Shown here: positions 7,611 to 17,113 of the stretch, one piece after another | How positions within the stretch are numbered: the first letter of the stretch is position 1 | Layout: each line of letters starts with the position of its first letter | Assembly (NCBI GenBank): GCA_964528645.1 | Contig: CAZGSR010000037.1 | Location: 1-27,560 of the forward strand | DNA length: 27,560 nt | Source of the DNA: UBA5734 sp964528645 | GTDB lineage: Bacteria; Bacillota; Clostridia; Saccharofermentanales; UBA5734 | Direction of reading: 5' to 3' | Made by a program: the position numbers and the translations under genes | Notes under the pieces: model-generated | The model's database searches: none | The model's input: only the letters and a program-made list of their open reading frames with translations | Told to the model about the DNA's origin: nothing

Positions 7611-8137
7611 TCTTTTGGATATACTCTTGATTGGGGTGGCAAGATCATGATCGGGATCAATGATCAAGGCGTCATCACAGCCTTAAATCAGATGTCGATG
7701 TTTTTGAACTGCAGGATCAAATCGCGTCAATCATTTACGATACCTGTTACCCCAATATTCTGCCAGATATTTATCCTGTTACTATCTATGATCGTTTGGT
7801 GCTGGTCGTCGAGATTTTCAGAGGCAATTTGCAACCCTATTATCTCAAGAAGCAAGGCAAGGCAGAGGTGACTTCGTCGATGTAAGCTTATATCGGAAAA
7901 ACTTCGAAAAAGACACCTGTTTTCAACAGGCAAGAAGAAATCATCCTGGAATACCTGAGGCTAAACAACAATCGATTAACCGCCATAGGGGCTGTGTCCA
8001 TTTTGGGGTTGGGCGAAAGACGTTCCCGGGAAATTCTGAACAAGATGGTCAAATCCGGTCTTCTTGAGCGGATTGGCAAGACAACAAATACCTATTACCG
8101 TTCAAAGACATGGCCCCATTTCATCAAGATCACGTGA
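7611..8137 (+). pseudogene. Decayed AlbA_2-type regulator (frameshift, in-frame stop, internal deletion)
   Basis: Pieces of one protein family appear in order but in different frames. First WGGKIMIGINDQGVIT (about 7632-7680), the AlbA_2 core. After a frameshift near 7680 come DVDVFELQDQIASIIYDT, then VVEIFRGNLQPYYLKKQGK (to about 7865). A TAA at 7883-7885 interrupts this frame. The same frame then resumes with a winged-helix end (EEIILEYLRLNNNRL to TNTYYRSK), stopping at 8137. The whole ATPase middle section, over 200 residues in relatives, is missing. The intact-looking relative at the left edge of the window shows what has been lost. It precedes the agmatine genes by 15 bases, so its promoter may still transcribe them. 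Confidence 0.8.
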
Positions 8138-8152
8138 ATCAAGAGGTAGACC

Positions 8153-9223
8153 ATGACGCACACCCCCATATCTTCCCAGCCCTATGCCATGCCGCCGGAG
8201 TGGGACGTTCATCAACGAACATTCATCTCCTGGCCAGTCCAGGACTCCATGGTCTATCCGGAGAATTTCGCGGTTGTCCAGAGCTGGTACCTGGAACTCG
8301 TCCTGGCCATCGCGGAATTTGAACCAGCTGCGGTGTTGGTCAATCCCGAGCAGCTGGAGCAGGTCCAGGAGTTGATCGAAGAACGGCAAGCTCAGCCCGG
8401 CCGCCCTCCATGCCAGGACATCGACCTGCTCCTGATCCCGCATAACGACGCCTGGATCCGCGATAACGGCCCGACTTTTCTCAAGGACCCGGCTGGCCAT
8501 CTGGCGGCGGTCAACTGGCAGTTCAATGCCTGGGGCGGCAAATATGCCCCTTGGGATCTCGACGATGCCGTCGCACCTGCCATCCTGGCCCAGTACAACG
8601 TGACGCGATTGGATGCTCCTTTGGTCATGGAGGGTGGTTCGCTGCATGTCGATGGCGAAGGCACCCTGCTGACGACTGAGGAATGCCTGCTGAATCCCAA
8701 TCGCAACCCCAGTCTCAGCCGCGAGCAGATCGAGACGCATCTGCGGGAATACCTGGGCATCAAGTCTGTCATCTGGCTCAAACGCGGTCTGTCTGGCGAT
8801 GAAACGGACGGGCATGTCGATAACATCGCCTGTTTCGCCGCCCCGGGCCAGGTCCTGATCCAGGTCTGCGACGATCCGGAAGATGAGAATTTTGCCATCA
8901 CCCAGGAAAACCTGGCGATTCTCGAGGCCGCGACCGATGCCCGTGGGCGCACGCTCGAGATCGTGAAAATCCCGCAGCCACCCCGCGCAGAGTACAAAGG
9001 CAAGCGCCTGACCTTGAGCTACCTCAATTTCTATTTCGTCAATGGTGGGATCATCCTGCCCGTCTTTGGTGGTGATGCGGCCGAAGCCGACGAGCAGGCG
9101 GCTGCCATCCTGCACAGCCTCTATCCTGGGCGTCGGATCCGCCGGATCGATGGGATGCCGATCATATCCGAGGGCGGCAATGTCCACTGCACCACTCAGC
9201 AAATGCCGGAGGGAATCGCATGA
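8153..9223 (+). CDS. aguA: Agmatine deiminase
   Basis: A 356-residue enzyme of the peptidyl-arginine deiminase fold that converts agmatine to N-carbamoylputrescine and ammonia (EC 3.5.3.12) in the cytoplasm. Family marks: MPPEWDVHQRTFISWP near the N-terminus, NDAWIRDNGPTF near residue 98, MEGGSLHVDGEGT near 160, the GDETDGHVDN substrate-binding segment near 220, and the catalytic cysteine C346 in GGNVHCTTQQ. Length matches the family. Start ATG 8153 has AAGAGGT upstream. The stop overlaps the next start by four bases (ATGA), so the next pathway enzyme is translationally coupled. Confidence 0.97.
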   Translation: MTHTPISSQPYAMPPEWDVHQRTFISWPVQDSMVYPENFAVVQSWYLELVLAIAEFEPAAVLVNPEQLEQVQELIEERQAQPGRPPCQDIDLLLIPHNDAWIRDNGPTFLKDPAGHLAAVNWQFNAWGGKYAPWDLDDAVAPAILAQYNVTRLDAPLVMEGGSLHVDGEGTLLTTEECLLNPNRNPSLSREQIETHLREYLGIKSVIWLKRGLSGDETDGHVDNIACFAAPGQVLIQVCDDPEDENFAITQENLAILEAATDARGRTLEIVKIPQPPRAEYKGKRLTLSYLNFYFVNGGIILPVFGGDAAEADEQAAAILHSLYPGRRIRRIDGMPIISEGGNVHCTTQQMPEGIA

Positions 9224-10104
9224 AAACAGTCAAAGTCGCTGCCACCCAGATGAGCTGCAGCTGGTCAGTCGAAGAAAACATCGCCAAAGCTGAAAAGCTG
9301 GTACGCCAGGCCGCACGAGCAGGTGCCCAGATCATCCTCTTGCAGGAACTTTTTGAGACACCCTATTTCTGCCAGAAGGAAAAGCCGGAATACTATGACC
9401 TGGCCCTTCCAGCCGCAGAAAACCGGGCCATCCAGCATTTCCAGGCCGTGGCCAGGGAATTGGCCGTCGTCCTGCCGATCAGCTTCTACGAGCGGCGCAA
9501 CAATGCGCGCTACAATTCGATCGCGGTGATCGATGCTGACGGTTCTGTTCTGGGCATTTACCGCAAGAGCCACATCCCGGACGGTCCGGGCTACGAAGAA
9601 AAGTTCTATTTTAACCCGGGTGATACAGGTTTCAAAGTCTGGCAGACCCGTTATGCGACGATTGGCATCGGGATCTGCTGGGACCAGTGGTATCCGGAGA
9701 CTGCCCGCTGCCTGGCTCTGATGGGCGCTGAGCTCCTCTTCTACCCGACGGCGATCGGTTCCGAGCCGAATGAACCCACGGTCGACTCCAAGGATCACTG
9801 GCAGATGTGCATGCGCGGCCATGCCGCTGCCAATCTCGTGCCAGTGATCGCCTCCAACCGGATCGGATCCGAGACGGATGAAGATTCAACGATCACTTTC
9901 TATGGATCGTCGTTCATCGCCGGACCACAAGGCCAGCTGATCGCCGAAGCTGACCGGACCAGCGAGGGCATCCTCACCGCCGAATTCGACCGCGACGAGC
10001 TGGCCGCCCTGCGAGCCGGATGGGGTATCTACCGCGACCGCAGACCCGACCTGTACCGGGCGATCCTGACGTATGACGGAGAGTTGGAAATCAGATCGCG
10101 CTGA
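9220..10104 (+). CDS. aguB: N-carbamoylputrescine amidase
   Basis: A 294-residue nitrilase-superfamily amidase that hydrolyses N-carbamoylputrescine to putrescine, CO2 and ammonia (EC 3.5.1.53), the step after agmatine deiminase. The catalytic triad is visible: E43 in LLQELFE, K116 in YRKSHIPDG and C153 in GICWDQWYPE. Length matches AguB. Overlap of four bases with aguA confirms one operon. No arginine decarboxylase or agmatine antiporter is in the window, so agmatine is made elsewhere or imported. The 3' end overlaps the opposing purE gene by 14 bases. Confidence 0.97.
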   Translation: MKTVKVAATQMSCSWSVEENIAKAEKLVRQAARAGAQIILLQELFETPYFCQKEKPEYYDLALPAAENRAIQHFQAVARELAVVLPISFYERRNNARYNSIAVIDADGSVLGIYRKSHIPDGPGYEEKFYFNPGDTGFKVWQTRYATIGIGICWDQWYPETARCLALMGAELLFYPTAIGSEPNEPTVDSKDHWQMCMRGHAAANLVPVIASNRIGSETDEDSTITFYGSSFIAGPQGQLIAEADRTSEGILTAEFDRDELAALRAGWGIYRDRRPDLYRAILTYDGELEIRSR

Positions 10105-10555
10105 TCCCGATGATCCGGGCGGCAATTTCGCCGGCTGAACGGCCATCTCCGACAGCAACGGTGGCCACAGGTACGCCTGCCGGCATTTGCAGGATGGAAA
10201 GCAGGGAATCGTATCCCTCGAGCGTTCTGGTTTTGACCGGGACCCCAATGACAGGCAAGACAGTCAGCGAGGCAACCATGCCCGGCAAATGGGCGGCGCC
10301 TCCGGCTGCTGCGATGATCACCTGAAGGCCTCGGTCAGCGGCCAGCGTGGCATAATCGAAAAGTTTCGCCGGGGTACGATGGGCTGAGACGATATGAACT
10401 TCATACGGGATGCCCTGTTCTCTGAGAACATCCAGCGTGCTCTCCAAGGTTGGGAAATCCGAGTCACTCCCCATGACGATACCGATCCGTGCGTCAGTAT
10501 GTTTTGTGTGATCCTTGTGATTCATGAATTGGTTCACTCCACCTTCTGGAATCAT
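10091..10555 (-). CDS. purE: N5-carboxyaminoimidazole ribonucleotide mutase
   Basis: Class I PurE moves the carboxyl group of N5-CAIR to give CAIR in purine synthesis. Motifs seen: IGIVMGSDSDFPT near residue 24, SAHRTP at 57-62 with the catalytic histidine, and AAAGGAAHLPGM near 82-93. At 154 residues it is a normal length. The start at 10555 overlaps the upstream permease stop (TGATG). An alternative start at 10525 has a GGTGGAG site and would remove ten residues; either is possible. No purK or other pur gene adjoins it; instead it ends a run of nucleoside and phosphate transport genes. Confidence 0.95.
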   Translation of the reverse strand: MIPEGGVNQFMNHKDHTKHTDARIGIVMGSDSDFPTLESTLDVLREQGIPYEVHIVSAHRTPAKLFDYATLAADRGLQVIIAAAGGAAHLPGMVASLTVLPVIGVPVKTRTLEGYDSLLSILQMPAGVPVATVAVGDGRSAGEIAARIIGISAI

Positions 10556-11871
10556 CAGCCTGGCTGTTTGCTGTGTCTCTGAATAAAAATGAGCTGCAGC
10601 TTTTCGATCACCAGACCCAGAATCCAGCCGACAACTGGCTGGAGCATCCAGCCTGTGACCAGGCAGGCAAGCGCCGCAGGAATCGCACGCTTGTTGACAC
10701 CCAGAGTCTGGATGCCGTTTTCTACCATGGGCAGATAAACTCCAAAAATGAGTACAGGCCAGAGCAGGAGAGGAAACACGGCCCAGTCAAGGGGAAAGCC
10801 CAAAAAGCTGGCCAGCAAACCGAACAGGCCGAGAAACAGGGCACTGGCTCCGATCGGCCGGCGCACGACGCCGAGCGGAATCATGAAACTGCGCCAGATG
10901 GCAGCTGTCTGCGCACCGCCGAGCAGAACACCGATGATGTTGCGGACTGAAACCAGCAAATAGGTTGGATTGAGCAAAAAGGTGGCCCTCTTGCCTGCAG
11001 GGCCATAATTATGATCCAGGATGGTCTGGATAGCCAGCGCGTCGGTTGGCCACATCACGATCGCCAGCAGAACAAACGGGATGGGTTTGACAAAATCGGC
11101 GACAGAACCAGGCCAGCCCAGACCCCATTTCTCCAGCCACCACTGTCCAGGATTCAGGAGAGGCAGCCCCGGTCCGGTTTCCAGTTGTGGCGGGATCCTG
11201 AACATCAGGGCCAGGAGCAAAGCCAAGGTTGCCAAGCTTGGAATCACCAGCCAGCGCATTTTAAAACGCTGCAGCGCAATGATCAGAACGATTCCCAGGC
11301 TTAAAATGGCGCCAGCGGCTGGCAAAGCCGAATTGGCCTGTGTCCAGGTCCACAGCGAACGCAGAGAACTGGCAATCCCCATCAGGCCAAAAAGAAGCAA
11401 AATGCCACTTCTCGTACCGGGTCCAGTCAATGTCATGATCCGGGAAAACGATCCGGACACAGCCAGGGCGATCCCTGCTGCGCCCAGCAGTACGCCAAAG
11501 GCCAAGGGGTGGACACCGGCAGCCGCCATGGCAGGAACGAGTGGAATCAGGGGTGCGAGTGTACCAGGAGGTCCGAGACGAGGATGGAGGAAAGCAGAGA
11601 ATAGGATCGCCAGAATGCTGGCGACAAAAAGCTCCAGGCGGACATTTTCCGTGACGAAAGTCGGATCAACAATCCCCAGGCCTTTTTGCCAGGCAACCGC
11701 AAAGGCTGCCACCAGGGCAATTTTGCCGATGACACCAGACAAGGCTGGCACCAGATCCTCCGGCCGGATGGTGTAGTCCTTGCCGGGTCGGTTCCAGTGC
11801 CAAGCCCTGGTCTGGTACTGTGCCAGATCCTGCTCGAGTCTTTGGTTGCTGAGGTGCTCCGGTTTTCCCAT
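10555..11871 (-). CDS. DUF3360 family integral membrane protein, putative permease
   Basis: A protein of about 438 residues with ten or more membrane helices. The N-terminal region WNRPGKDYTIRPEDLVPALSG, followed by GPPGTLAPLIPLVP and later NPTYLLVSVRNIIGVLLGG, matches my recollection of DUF3360, a family distantly like sulfate or xanthine/uracil permeases. No substrate is established. Start ATG 11871 was chosen because AAAGGAG lies immediately upstream; a GTG at 11886 would add five residues. The stop overlaps purE, so the two are translated together. This position suggests a purine or related substrate, which is inference. Confidence 0.75.
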   Translation of the reverse strand: MGKPEHLSNQRLEQDLAQYQTRAWHWNRPGKDYTIRPEDLVPALSGVIGKIALVAAFAVAWQKGLGIVDPTFVTENVRLELFVASILAILFSAFLHPRLGPPGTLAPLIPLVPAMAAAGVHPLAFGVLLGAAGIALAVSGSFSRIMTLTGPGTRSGILLLFGLMGIASSLRSLWTWTQANSALPAAGAILSLGIVLIIALQRFKMRWLVIPSLATLALLLALMFRIPPQLETGPGLPLLNPGQWWLEKWGLGWPGSVADFVKPIPFVLLAIVMWPTDALAIQTILDHNYGPAGKRATFLLNPTYLLVSVRNIIGVLLGGAQTAAIWRSFMIPLGVVRRPIGASALFLGLFGLLASFLGFPLDWAVFPLLLWPVLIFGVYLPMVENGIQTLGVNKRAIPAALACLVTGWMLQPVVGWILGLVIEKLQLIFIQRHSKQPG

Positions 11872-11898
11872 GGTCTCCTTTGACACGATATGGATCGA

Positions 11899-12276
11899 TC
11901 AGTACCGCATCGGGATCAGATCGAGGTAGTCTGCCACCGTGCCATCGTTCAGGCAGCAGTCGATGATTTGCTTGCCCAGTGGGTCTAGTTCAGGTGTAAG
12001 ATATTTTACCAGTTCTTTTTTGAAAAAGTCTGTCAGGATGGCAGCGCCCTGGTCAAAGCCGTCTTTGCCGACCTCCTGCTGACGGTGGACCTCCAACATT
12101 TCGCGCGCCAGGTAGGTCCCTTCGACCTTGATATCCCTGAGCGCATAGCCTAGCAGGGAGGAGCGGGATTCACTCAACTGGTCGGCGCGGAATTTGGCCC
12201 CACCACGGCGGGCGAGATATTCACGGGCAATCCACTGCGGATTAAAGCCAACCTTACGGTCCAGCAAATTTTCCAT
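11899..12276 (-). CDS. Hypothetical 125-residue protein between PiT transporter and DUF3360 permease
   Basis: A soluble, charged protein with no signal peptide or membrane segment and no family I recognise. The sequence is mostly predicted helical, with an arginine-rich segment REYLARRGG near residue 20, a central KVEGTYLAREMLEVHRQQ stretch, and an acidic C-terminus ending PMRY. Start ATG 12276 is the first sensible start, with GGAGG about 11 bases upstream; a longer frame to 12342 only reads into the transporter gene. PiT transporters often travel with a PhoU-like DUF47 partner, but this protein is shorter and does not look like DUF47. Codon use and spacing (16 and about 27 bases) support a real operon member. 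Confidence 0.7.
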   Translation of the reverse strand: MENLLDRKVGFNPQWIAREYLARRGGAKFRADQLSESRSSLLGYALRDIKVEGTYLAREMLEVHRQQEVGKDGFDQGAAILTDFFKKELVKYLTPELDPLGKQIIDCCLNDGTVADYLDLIPMRY

Positions 12277-12292
12277 CCTGTCGTCTGACCTC

Positions 12293-13348
12293 CTAACCTG
12301 ATGATCCAGACAATGCCAGCACAAAGCGGAGAAGCCCGGCAAAAACGGCGGAAATAAAAGCGGAAGCAGGGAATGTGATCAGCCAGGCAGCCAGAATCCC
12401 CTTGGCAACCTGCCAGTTGACTGCTTTGTAACGAACTGCAGCGCCTGTCCCCATCACACTGCCGACGACAATATGGGAAGTCGAAGCCGGGGCACCCAAA
12501 AAAGTCGCTGCCAGAAGAGATGCCGCTGCTGCCAACTGGGCGTTGAACCCATTGATTGGTCGGACTTGAAAAATGCCTCGGCTTAAGGTCCGGATGATCG
12601 GCCAGCTGCCGAACAATGTACCAAAGAAAATGGCAAGCCCGGCCCATCCGAGATACCAGCCTACAGACGCCGTTCCGGTGAATCCAGAGGCTAGTCCTGC
12701 CAAAATCAGGATCCCGGCAATTTTCTGGGCATCGTTACTGCCATGGCTGAAGGAAAGCACCATCATCAGGGGCAACTGAGCTCGGTTGATCCAACGATTG
12801 AGGGCATATCGAGCCCTGGCCAGCACATATTTGCTCGACTTCTCGAGGAAATATGCAGCCAGAAATCCGATTGCCGGAGATATCAGAAGGGTCATAAAAA
12901 CGCCGAGGATCCCAAGGGTCTGTCCAGGGTTGACAGTAACCGCACCAGGCACCCACTGGATACTATCCCAGCCTGCCCACACCAGTCCTGATCCGACACA
13001 CCCACCAACCAGGGCATGTGTGGAGCTGGAGGGCAACCCCAGCCGCCAGGTCAGGTAATTCCAGATGACAGCCCCGAGCACTGCAGCAGCAAGAATCGGC
13101 AAGAGTCGGTTATCTGCAGACGTGATTTGGATCAGGCTGGAGAATGTCAAAGACACGGCCTGTCCGCCGAGAAGCGCGCCAGCCAGGCTAGCGACTGCTG
13201 AAAGTCCAACTGCCAAACGGGGCGAAGCGGCCCGGCTGGCGACCACTGTTGACACGACAGCGCCTGCGTCATGCAGGCCATTGGTCAACGCAAAAACCAG
13301 GCTGGTAATCCAGACAAAACTCAGAAGGATCTGATCCGTCATCATCAT
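12293..13348 (-). CDS. pit: PiT family inorganic phosphate transporter
   Basis: A 351-residue membrane protein that takes up inorganic phosphate (often as metal-phosphate) with protons. Both PHO4 signature repeats are present: NGLHDAGAVVSTVVASRA near residues 23-40 and FSHGSNDAQKIAGILIL near 200-216. The repeated LPSSSTHALVGG and APASTSHIVVGS segments, one in each half, are also typical. About ten helices. The start is within a run of three ATG codons (13348-13340). It lies 40 bases after the nucleoside permease gene, so it may be co-transcribed. Confidence 0.93.
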   Translation of the reverse strand: MMMTDQILLSFVWITSLVFALTNGLHDAGAVVSTVVASRAASPRLAVGLSAVASLAGALLGGQAVSLTFSSLIQITSADNRLLPILAAAVLGAVIWNYLTWRLGLPSSSTHALVGGCVGSGLVWAGWDSIQWVPGAVTVNPGQTLGILGVFMTLLISPAIGFLAAYFLEKSSKYVLARARYALNRWINRAQLPLMMVLSFSHGSNDAQKIAGILILAGLASGFTGTASVGWYLGWAGLAIFFGTLFGSWPIIRTLSRGIFQVRPINGFNAQLAAAASLLAATFLGAPASTSHIVVGSVMGTGAAVRYKAVNWQVAKGILAAWLITFPASAFISAVFAGLLRFVLALSGSSG

Positions 13349-13388
13349 GTGGCAGGGCTCTTCATGGCTGCCATTGCCAATCCTCTCT

Positions 13389-14381
13389 TCAGCGGGAGCC
13401 TTTGTCGTACGGAATGCCTTCAGCCTTGGGCGCGCGCGATTTGCCAGATGTAAAAACCAGGATGATCATCGTCACGATATAAGGCAGCATCTGGTACAGA
13501 TACTGTGAGTACTTGATCCCTGACAGAGTCGGCAAGAACGGAATGCTGCCACTGTAGGATCCAATGACGCGGAACAGGGCGAAAAACAAGGCCGCTCCGA
13601 AAATACGCACCGGATGCCAGTTGCCGAAAATCATCACAGCCAAGGCAAAGAAACCATAACCGGCGACGGTGGACTGGAAGCCTGAGCCAGCTGCAATCGT
13701 GAAAGCCAGACCACCGATACCCGCCAGCAAACCGGAGATGGCAACCCCGATGTAGCGAAGACGGTAGACATTGATACCGACCGAGTCAGCTGCATGGGGA
13801 TGTTCGCCACAGGCCCTCAGGCGCAGGCCAAAGCGAGTCTTGTAGATGACAAAGACTGTCAGGGCCAGGATTACCAAGGCAATAGGAGTGGTCAGGTAGG
13901 TGCTCTTGAAAAGAAGTGCATCCCAGAAGCCCGGATCTTGACTGGGCTGAAGCCCCAGTGTTTGGCGGGTGATCTTGATCCAGGTCGGGATATTGATCGT
14001 CGTCTGTCCCTGCCCCTGAATGGCCCAGGTCAGGACAATGGCAAATGCGGGGGCGAAGAGATTGAGCGCGGTGCCACCGATCGTCTGGTCGGCTTTCAGG
14101 CTGACCGAGGCAATCGCCAGCAGCAGCGAGAAAATCAGGCCTGCAACCGCACCGATGGCCATGGCACCCAGCATAACCAGCTGGGGATTGGATGCCCCCC
14201 AGCCGCCCTTGTCTGCTGCTCGCAAGAACAAACTACTGAACAAGGCACCAATGATCATGATGCCCTCGAGGGCGATGTTGATCGTACCACTACGCTCGCT
14301 GAACATCCCGCCCAGGGCGACCAGCAGCAGGGGAATCGCAAAAATGATGGTTGCGCTGATGATATCGGCCAGGATGATCAT
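13389..14381 (-). CDS. nupQ: Nucleoside ABC transporter permease, NupQ-like
   Basis: A 330-residue permease of the branched-chain/sugar type (BPD_transp_2). N-terminal segment LGGMFSERSGTINIALEGIM near residue 23 and the loop RACGEHPHAADSVGINV near residue 205 are diagnostic of the NupQ/YufQ group. Eight or more membrane helices. It pairs with the NupP-like permease; starts overlap by four bases (ATGA at 14378-14381). In Bacillus subtilis the orthologous system imports guanosine; here the substrate is inferred to be a purine nucleoside. Confidence 0.92.
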   Translation of the reverse strand: MIILADIISATIIFAIPLLLVALGGMFSERSGTINIALEGIMIIGALFSSLFLRAADKGGWGASNPQLVMLGAMAIGAVAGLIFSLLLAIASVSLKADQTIGGTALNLFAPAFAIVLTWAIQGQGQTTINIPTWIKITRQTLGLQPSQDPGFWDALLFKSTYLTTPIALVILALTVFVIYKTRFGLRLRACGEHPHAADSVGINVYRLRYIGVAISGLLAGIGGLAFTIAAGSGFQSTVAGYGFFALAVMIFGNWHPVRIFGAALFFALFRVIGSYSGSIPFLPTLSGIKYSQYLYQMLPYIVTMIILVFTSGKSRAPKAEGIPYDKGSR

Positions 14382-15508
14382 GAAGCCACCTCCTCTTTGC
14401 TGCCGGATTTTGCAGGTTCCATTAACACTTTTTTCAGTTGTTTGCGGATGACGCCTTTTAGCAGCAGAGAAAAGGCGCTCAGGTAAATGATGACAGATAT
14501 GATCATGTCAATAATTTCCTTGGCATACTCCGGTTGCATGGCTTCGCCGCCAACTTGGATATAGGAAACAAACAAGGCACTGAAAATGATACCCAAGGGA
14601 TTGGATGTCGCCAGCAAAGCAACAGGGATCCCATTGAAACCCATGGCGGGAAGGATTTTTTCGATGGTATACTGGGCCGTGCCACTCAGATAGTAGATCC
14701 CGCCACCCATACCGGCAAACGATCCAGCAATGATCATCGAGAGGACAATGTTGCGTTTGGCATTGATACCGGCATAAATGCTGGCATTTCGATTATAGCC
14801 ACACGCCTTGAGTTCATAGCCGAAGATCGTTCGGTTCAGCAGAAAATAAGCAATCACAGCCACCAAGACCGCAATGAAAAAGCTGATGTTGATGTAAGAA
14901 GAACCGAAAATCCGGTCCAGGCCCCATTTGGGGATGATTGCCCCAGCGTTGGCAGCGGCCAAATTGGCGGTTCGGTCAGGATTTGATGCGCCATAGAAGT
15001 CAGCCAGAACTCGAGGGATATTGGCCAGGAGGACATTGACCGCAAATAATCCAATCCAGTTGAACATGATCGAAGTGATGACTTCGTTGACATTGAAGAA
15101 AGCTTTGAACAATCCAGGCATGGCACCCCAAATGGCACCTCCCACCATGGCAGCCAGCAGAGCCGCCCACCAGGGGAATTGCCAAATGATACCTGTATAG
15201 AGGGCAAAGAACGTACCCAACATGTACTGGCCGGTGGCACCGATATTGAACAGGCCTGTCTTGAAGGCAAAGCCGACAGCCAAGCCGGTCATGATCAGGG
15301 GCGCCGCCTGGTAGAGCACCTTGGAAAATTTGCCAGCCGAACTCAGGCCGGCAAACAAGATCTGGCTGAAACCATAAAGGGATTTGCCTGGGTTGAACAC
15401 AACCAACAAAATCAGGCCAAAAATCAGGCCAATGCCGATGGCGGCAACCGAGGCCATCAAACTGTCAAAGCCAGGCTTCTGGATGAATTTCCTGATTCTG
15501 GCCATCAT
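14378..15508 (-). CDS. nupP: Nucleoside ABC transporter permease, NupP-like
   Basis: A 376-residue permease, longer at the N-terminus than its partner. Marks: FAFKTGLFNIGATGQYMLG near residue 80, NVNEVITSIMFNW near 138 and the loop KACGYNRNASIYAGINAKR near 232, all typical of the NupP/YufP group. About ten helices. The four-base overlap with the ATPase gene on one side and with nupQ on the other shows tight coupling of the complex subunits. Confidence 0.92.
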   Translation of the reverse strand: MMARIRKFIQKPGFDSLMASVAAIGIGLIFGLILLVVFNPGKSLYGFSQILFAGLSSAGKFSKVLYQAAPLIMTGLAVGFAFKTGLFNIGATGQYMLGTFFALYTGIIWQFPWWAALLAAMVGGAIWGAMPGLFKAFFNVNEVITSIMFNWIGLFAVNVLLANIPRVLADFYGASNPDRTANLAAANAGAIIPKWGLDRIFGSSYINISFFIAVLVAVIAYFLLNRTIFGYELKACGYNRNASIYAGINAKRNIVLSMIIAGSFAGMGGGIYYLSGTAQYTIEKILPAMGFNGIPVALLATSNPLGIIFSALFVSYIQVGGEAMQPEYAKEIIDMIISVIIYLSAFSLLLKGVIRKQLKKVLMEPAKSGSKEEVAS

Positions 15509-17088
15509 AGACGCTGTCCTTTCTGGGCAATATCTGCAGAAGCCCCGTTGGTTATGGCTCTGTTTGTCTGATCGCGGCGTGCACCTGCCATATACAAGCC
15601 CAACTGTTCGACCGTAGCCTCCCGTGGTTCGAATTCACCGACAATCTCCCCTTCGTACAAGACAAGAATCCTGTCTGACACATTCATGACCTCATCGAGC
15701 TCCAGCGAGACAAGCAGAACTGCCTTGCCAGCGTCACGCTGAGCCACCAGCTGGGCATGGATGTATTCGATCGCACCGACGTCCAGTCCTCGGGTCGGCT
15801 GGATCGCTACCAGAAGCTCTGGATTCTTGTCTATTTCCCGGGCAATGATTGCTTTTTGCTGATTCCCCCCTGACATGCTGCGGGTGATCGTCTGGGCGCC
15901 TTGGCCGGCACGGATATCATATTGGGAGATCAGCGAATCCGCATAGGCTCCGACTTCTTCCTGGTTGATGATGCCGTGGTGCTGAAAACCTGGTTCCCAG
16001 TAGCGCTGCAGGACAAGATTGTCAGCGAGCGAGTAATCGAGGATGAGGCCGTATTTATGCCGGTCTTCCGGGATATGGCTGATTCCCAGCCTGGAACGCT
16101 GGCGGATGGTGGCATGGGTGAGATTCTGCCCTTTCAGGCGAATCGAACCGGATGAAGTCTTTACGATTCCGGTCAACGCATAAACCAGCTCACTTTGACC
16201 ATTACCCTCGATGCCGGCCAGACAGACAATCTCACCGGCCCGGACATTGAAAGATACCCCTTTGACCGCATTGTTCTTGTGCAATTTGGACGGGACAACA
16301 AGGTTTTCAACTTCAAGAACCGTTTCCCCTGGTTTCTGGTCTTTTTTCTCGACCTTGAACTGAATCGGACGGCCTACCATCATGCGGGATAATTCTTCAA
16401 CCGTTGTGTCTTTGATGTTGACGGTGCCGATGCACTGGCCTTTGCGCAGAACCGTGCATCGATCCGAGACTTCCATGATCTCGTTGAGTTTGTGGCTGAT
16501 AAAAAGAATGGATTTCCCTTCAGCCTTGAGGCCACGGATGATCGCCATCAGTTCCTTGATTTCCTGCGGGGTCAGGACAGCCGTTGGTTCGTCGAAGATC
16601 AGTATTTCGTTATCACGGTAGAGCATTTTCAGGATCTCGACGCGTTGCTGCATCCCGACGGTGATGTCCTCGATCCGGGCATCTGGTTCGACGCTGAGCC
16701 CGTATTTCTGGCTCAGCTCGATCACGCGCTGCCGGGCTTCCTGGTATTTGAGGACACCCAGTCGCGCCGGTTCGACGCCCAGGAAAATATTTTCAAGAAC
16801 TGTGAAGACTTCGACCAGTTTAAAGTGCTGGTGGACCATGCCGATCTCCAGGTCGTTGGCATCATTGGGATTATTGATGTGGACAATTTGGCCATTTTTC
16901 CTGATCACACCGCTGTCGGGTTGGTAAAGCCCAAACAGGATGCTCATCAACGTGCTCTTTCCGGCTCCGTTTTCGCCGAGCAACGCATGGACCTCACCGC
17001 GTTTCAGCTGCAGGGTCACCCGGTCATTGGCCAGGACGCCAGGAAATTCCTTGGTGATGTTTTCCATTTCAATGATGTAATCGCTCAT
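15505..17088 (-). CDS. nupO: Nucleoside ABC transporter ATP-binding protein, NupO-like
   Basis: A 527-residue protein with two fused ABC domains, as in RbsA/MglA/YufO. Domain one has a full Walker A GENGAGKST at 38-46 and the family-specific VGMQQRVEILK signature. Domain two has a degenerate P-loop (GIEGNGQSEL) and a good signature MSGGNQQK, the normal asymmetry of this family. Start ATG 17088 has GAGGTGA just upstream; a longer frame to 17127 would run into the hairpin. It is separated from the lipoprotein gene by a strong hairpin likely to lower its expression relative to the binding protein. Confidence 0.95.
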   Translation of the reverse strand: MSDYIIEMENITKEFPGVLANDRVTLQLKRGEVHALLGENGAGKSTLMSILFGLYQPDSGVIRKNGQIVHINNPNDANDLEIGMVHQHFKLVEVFTVLENIFLGVEPARLGVLKYQEARQRVIELSQKYGLSVEPDARIEDITVGMQQRVEILKMLYRDNEILIFDEPTAVLTPQEIKELMAIIRGLKAEGKSILFISHKLNEIMEVSDRCTVLRKGQCIGTVNIKDTTVEELSRMMVGRPIQFKVEKKDQKPGETVLEVENLVVPSKLHKNNAVKGVSFNVRAGEIVCLAGIEGNGQSELVYALTGIVKTSSGSIRLKGQNLTHATIRQRSRLGISHIPEDRHKYGLILDYSLADNLVLQRYWEPGFQHHGIINQEEVGAYADSLISQYDIRAGQGAQTITRSMSGGNQQKAIIAREIDKNPELLVAIQPTRGLDVGAIEYIHAQLVAQRDAGKAVLLVSLELDEVMNVSDRILVLYEGEIVGEFEPREATVEQLGLYMAGARRDQTNRAITNGASADIAQKGQRL

Positions 17089-17113
17089 GGTCACCTCAGA
17101 TGTTCCGTTTGCG

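Noticed and set aside
8102..9202. 366-codon minus-strand open frame
   Set aside because: Antisense of agmatine deiminase, which has all family motifs including the catalytic cysteine.
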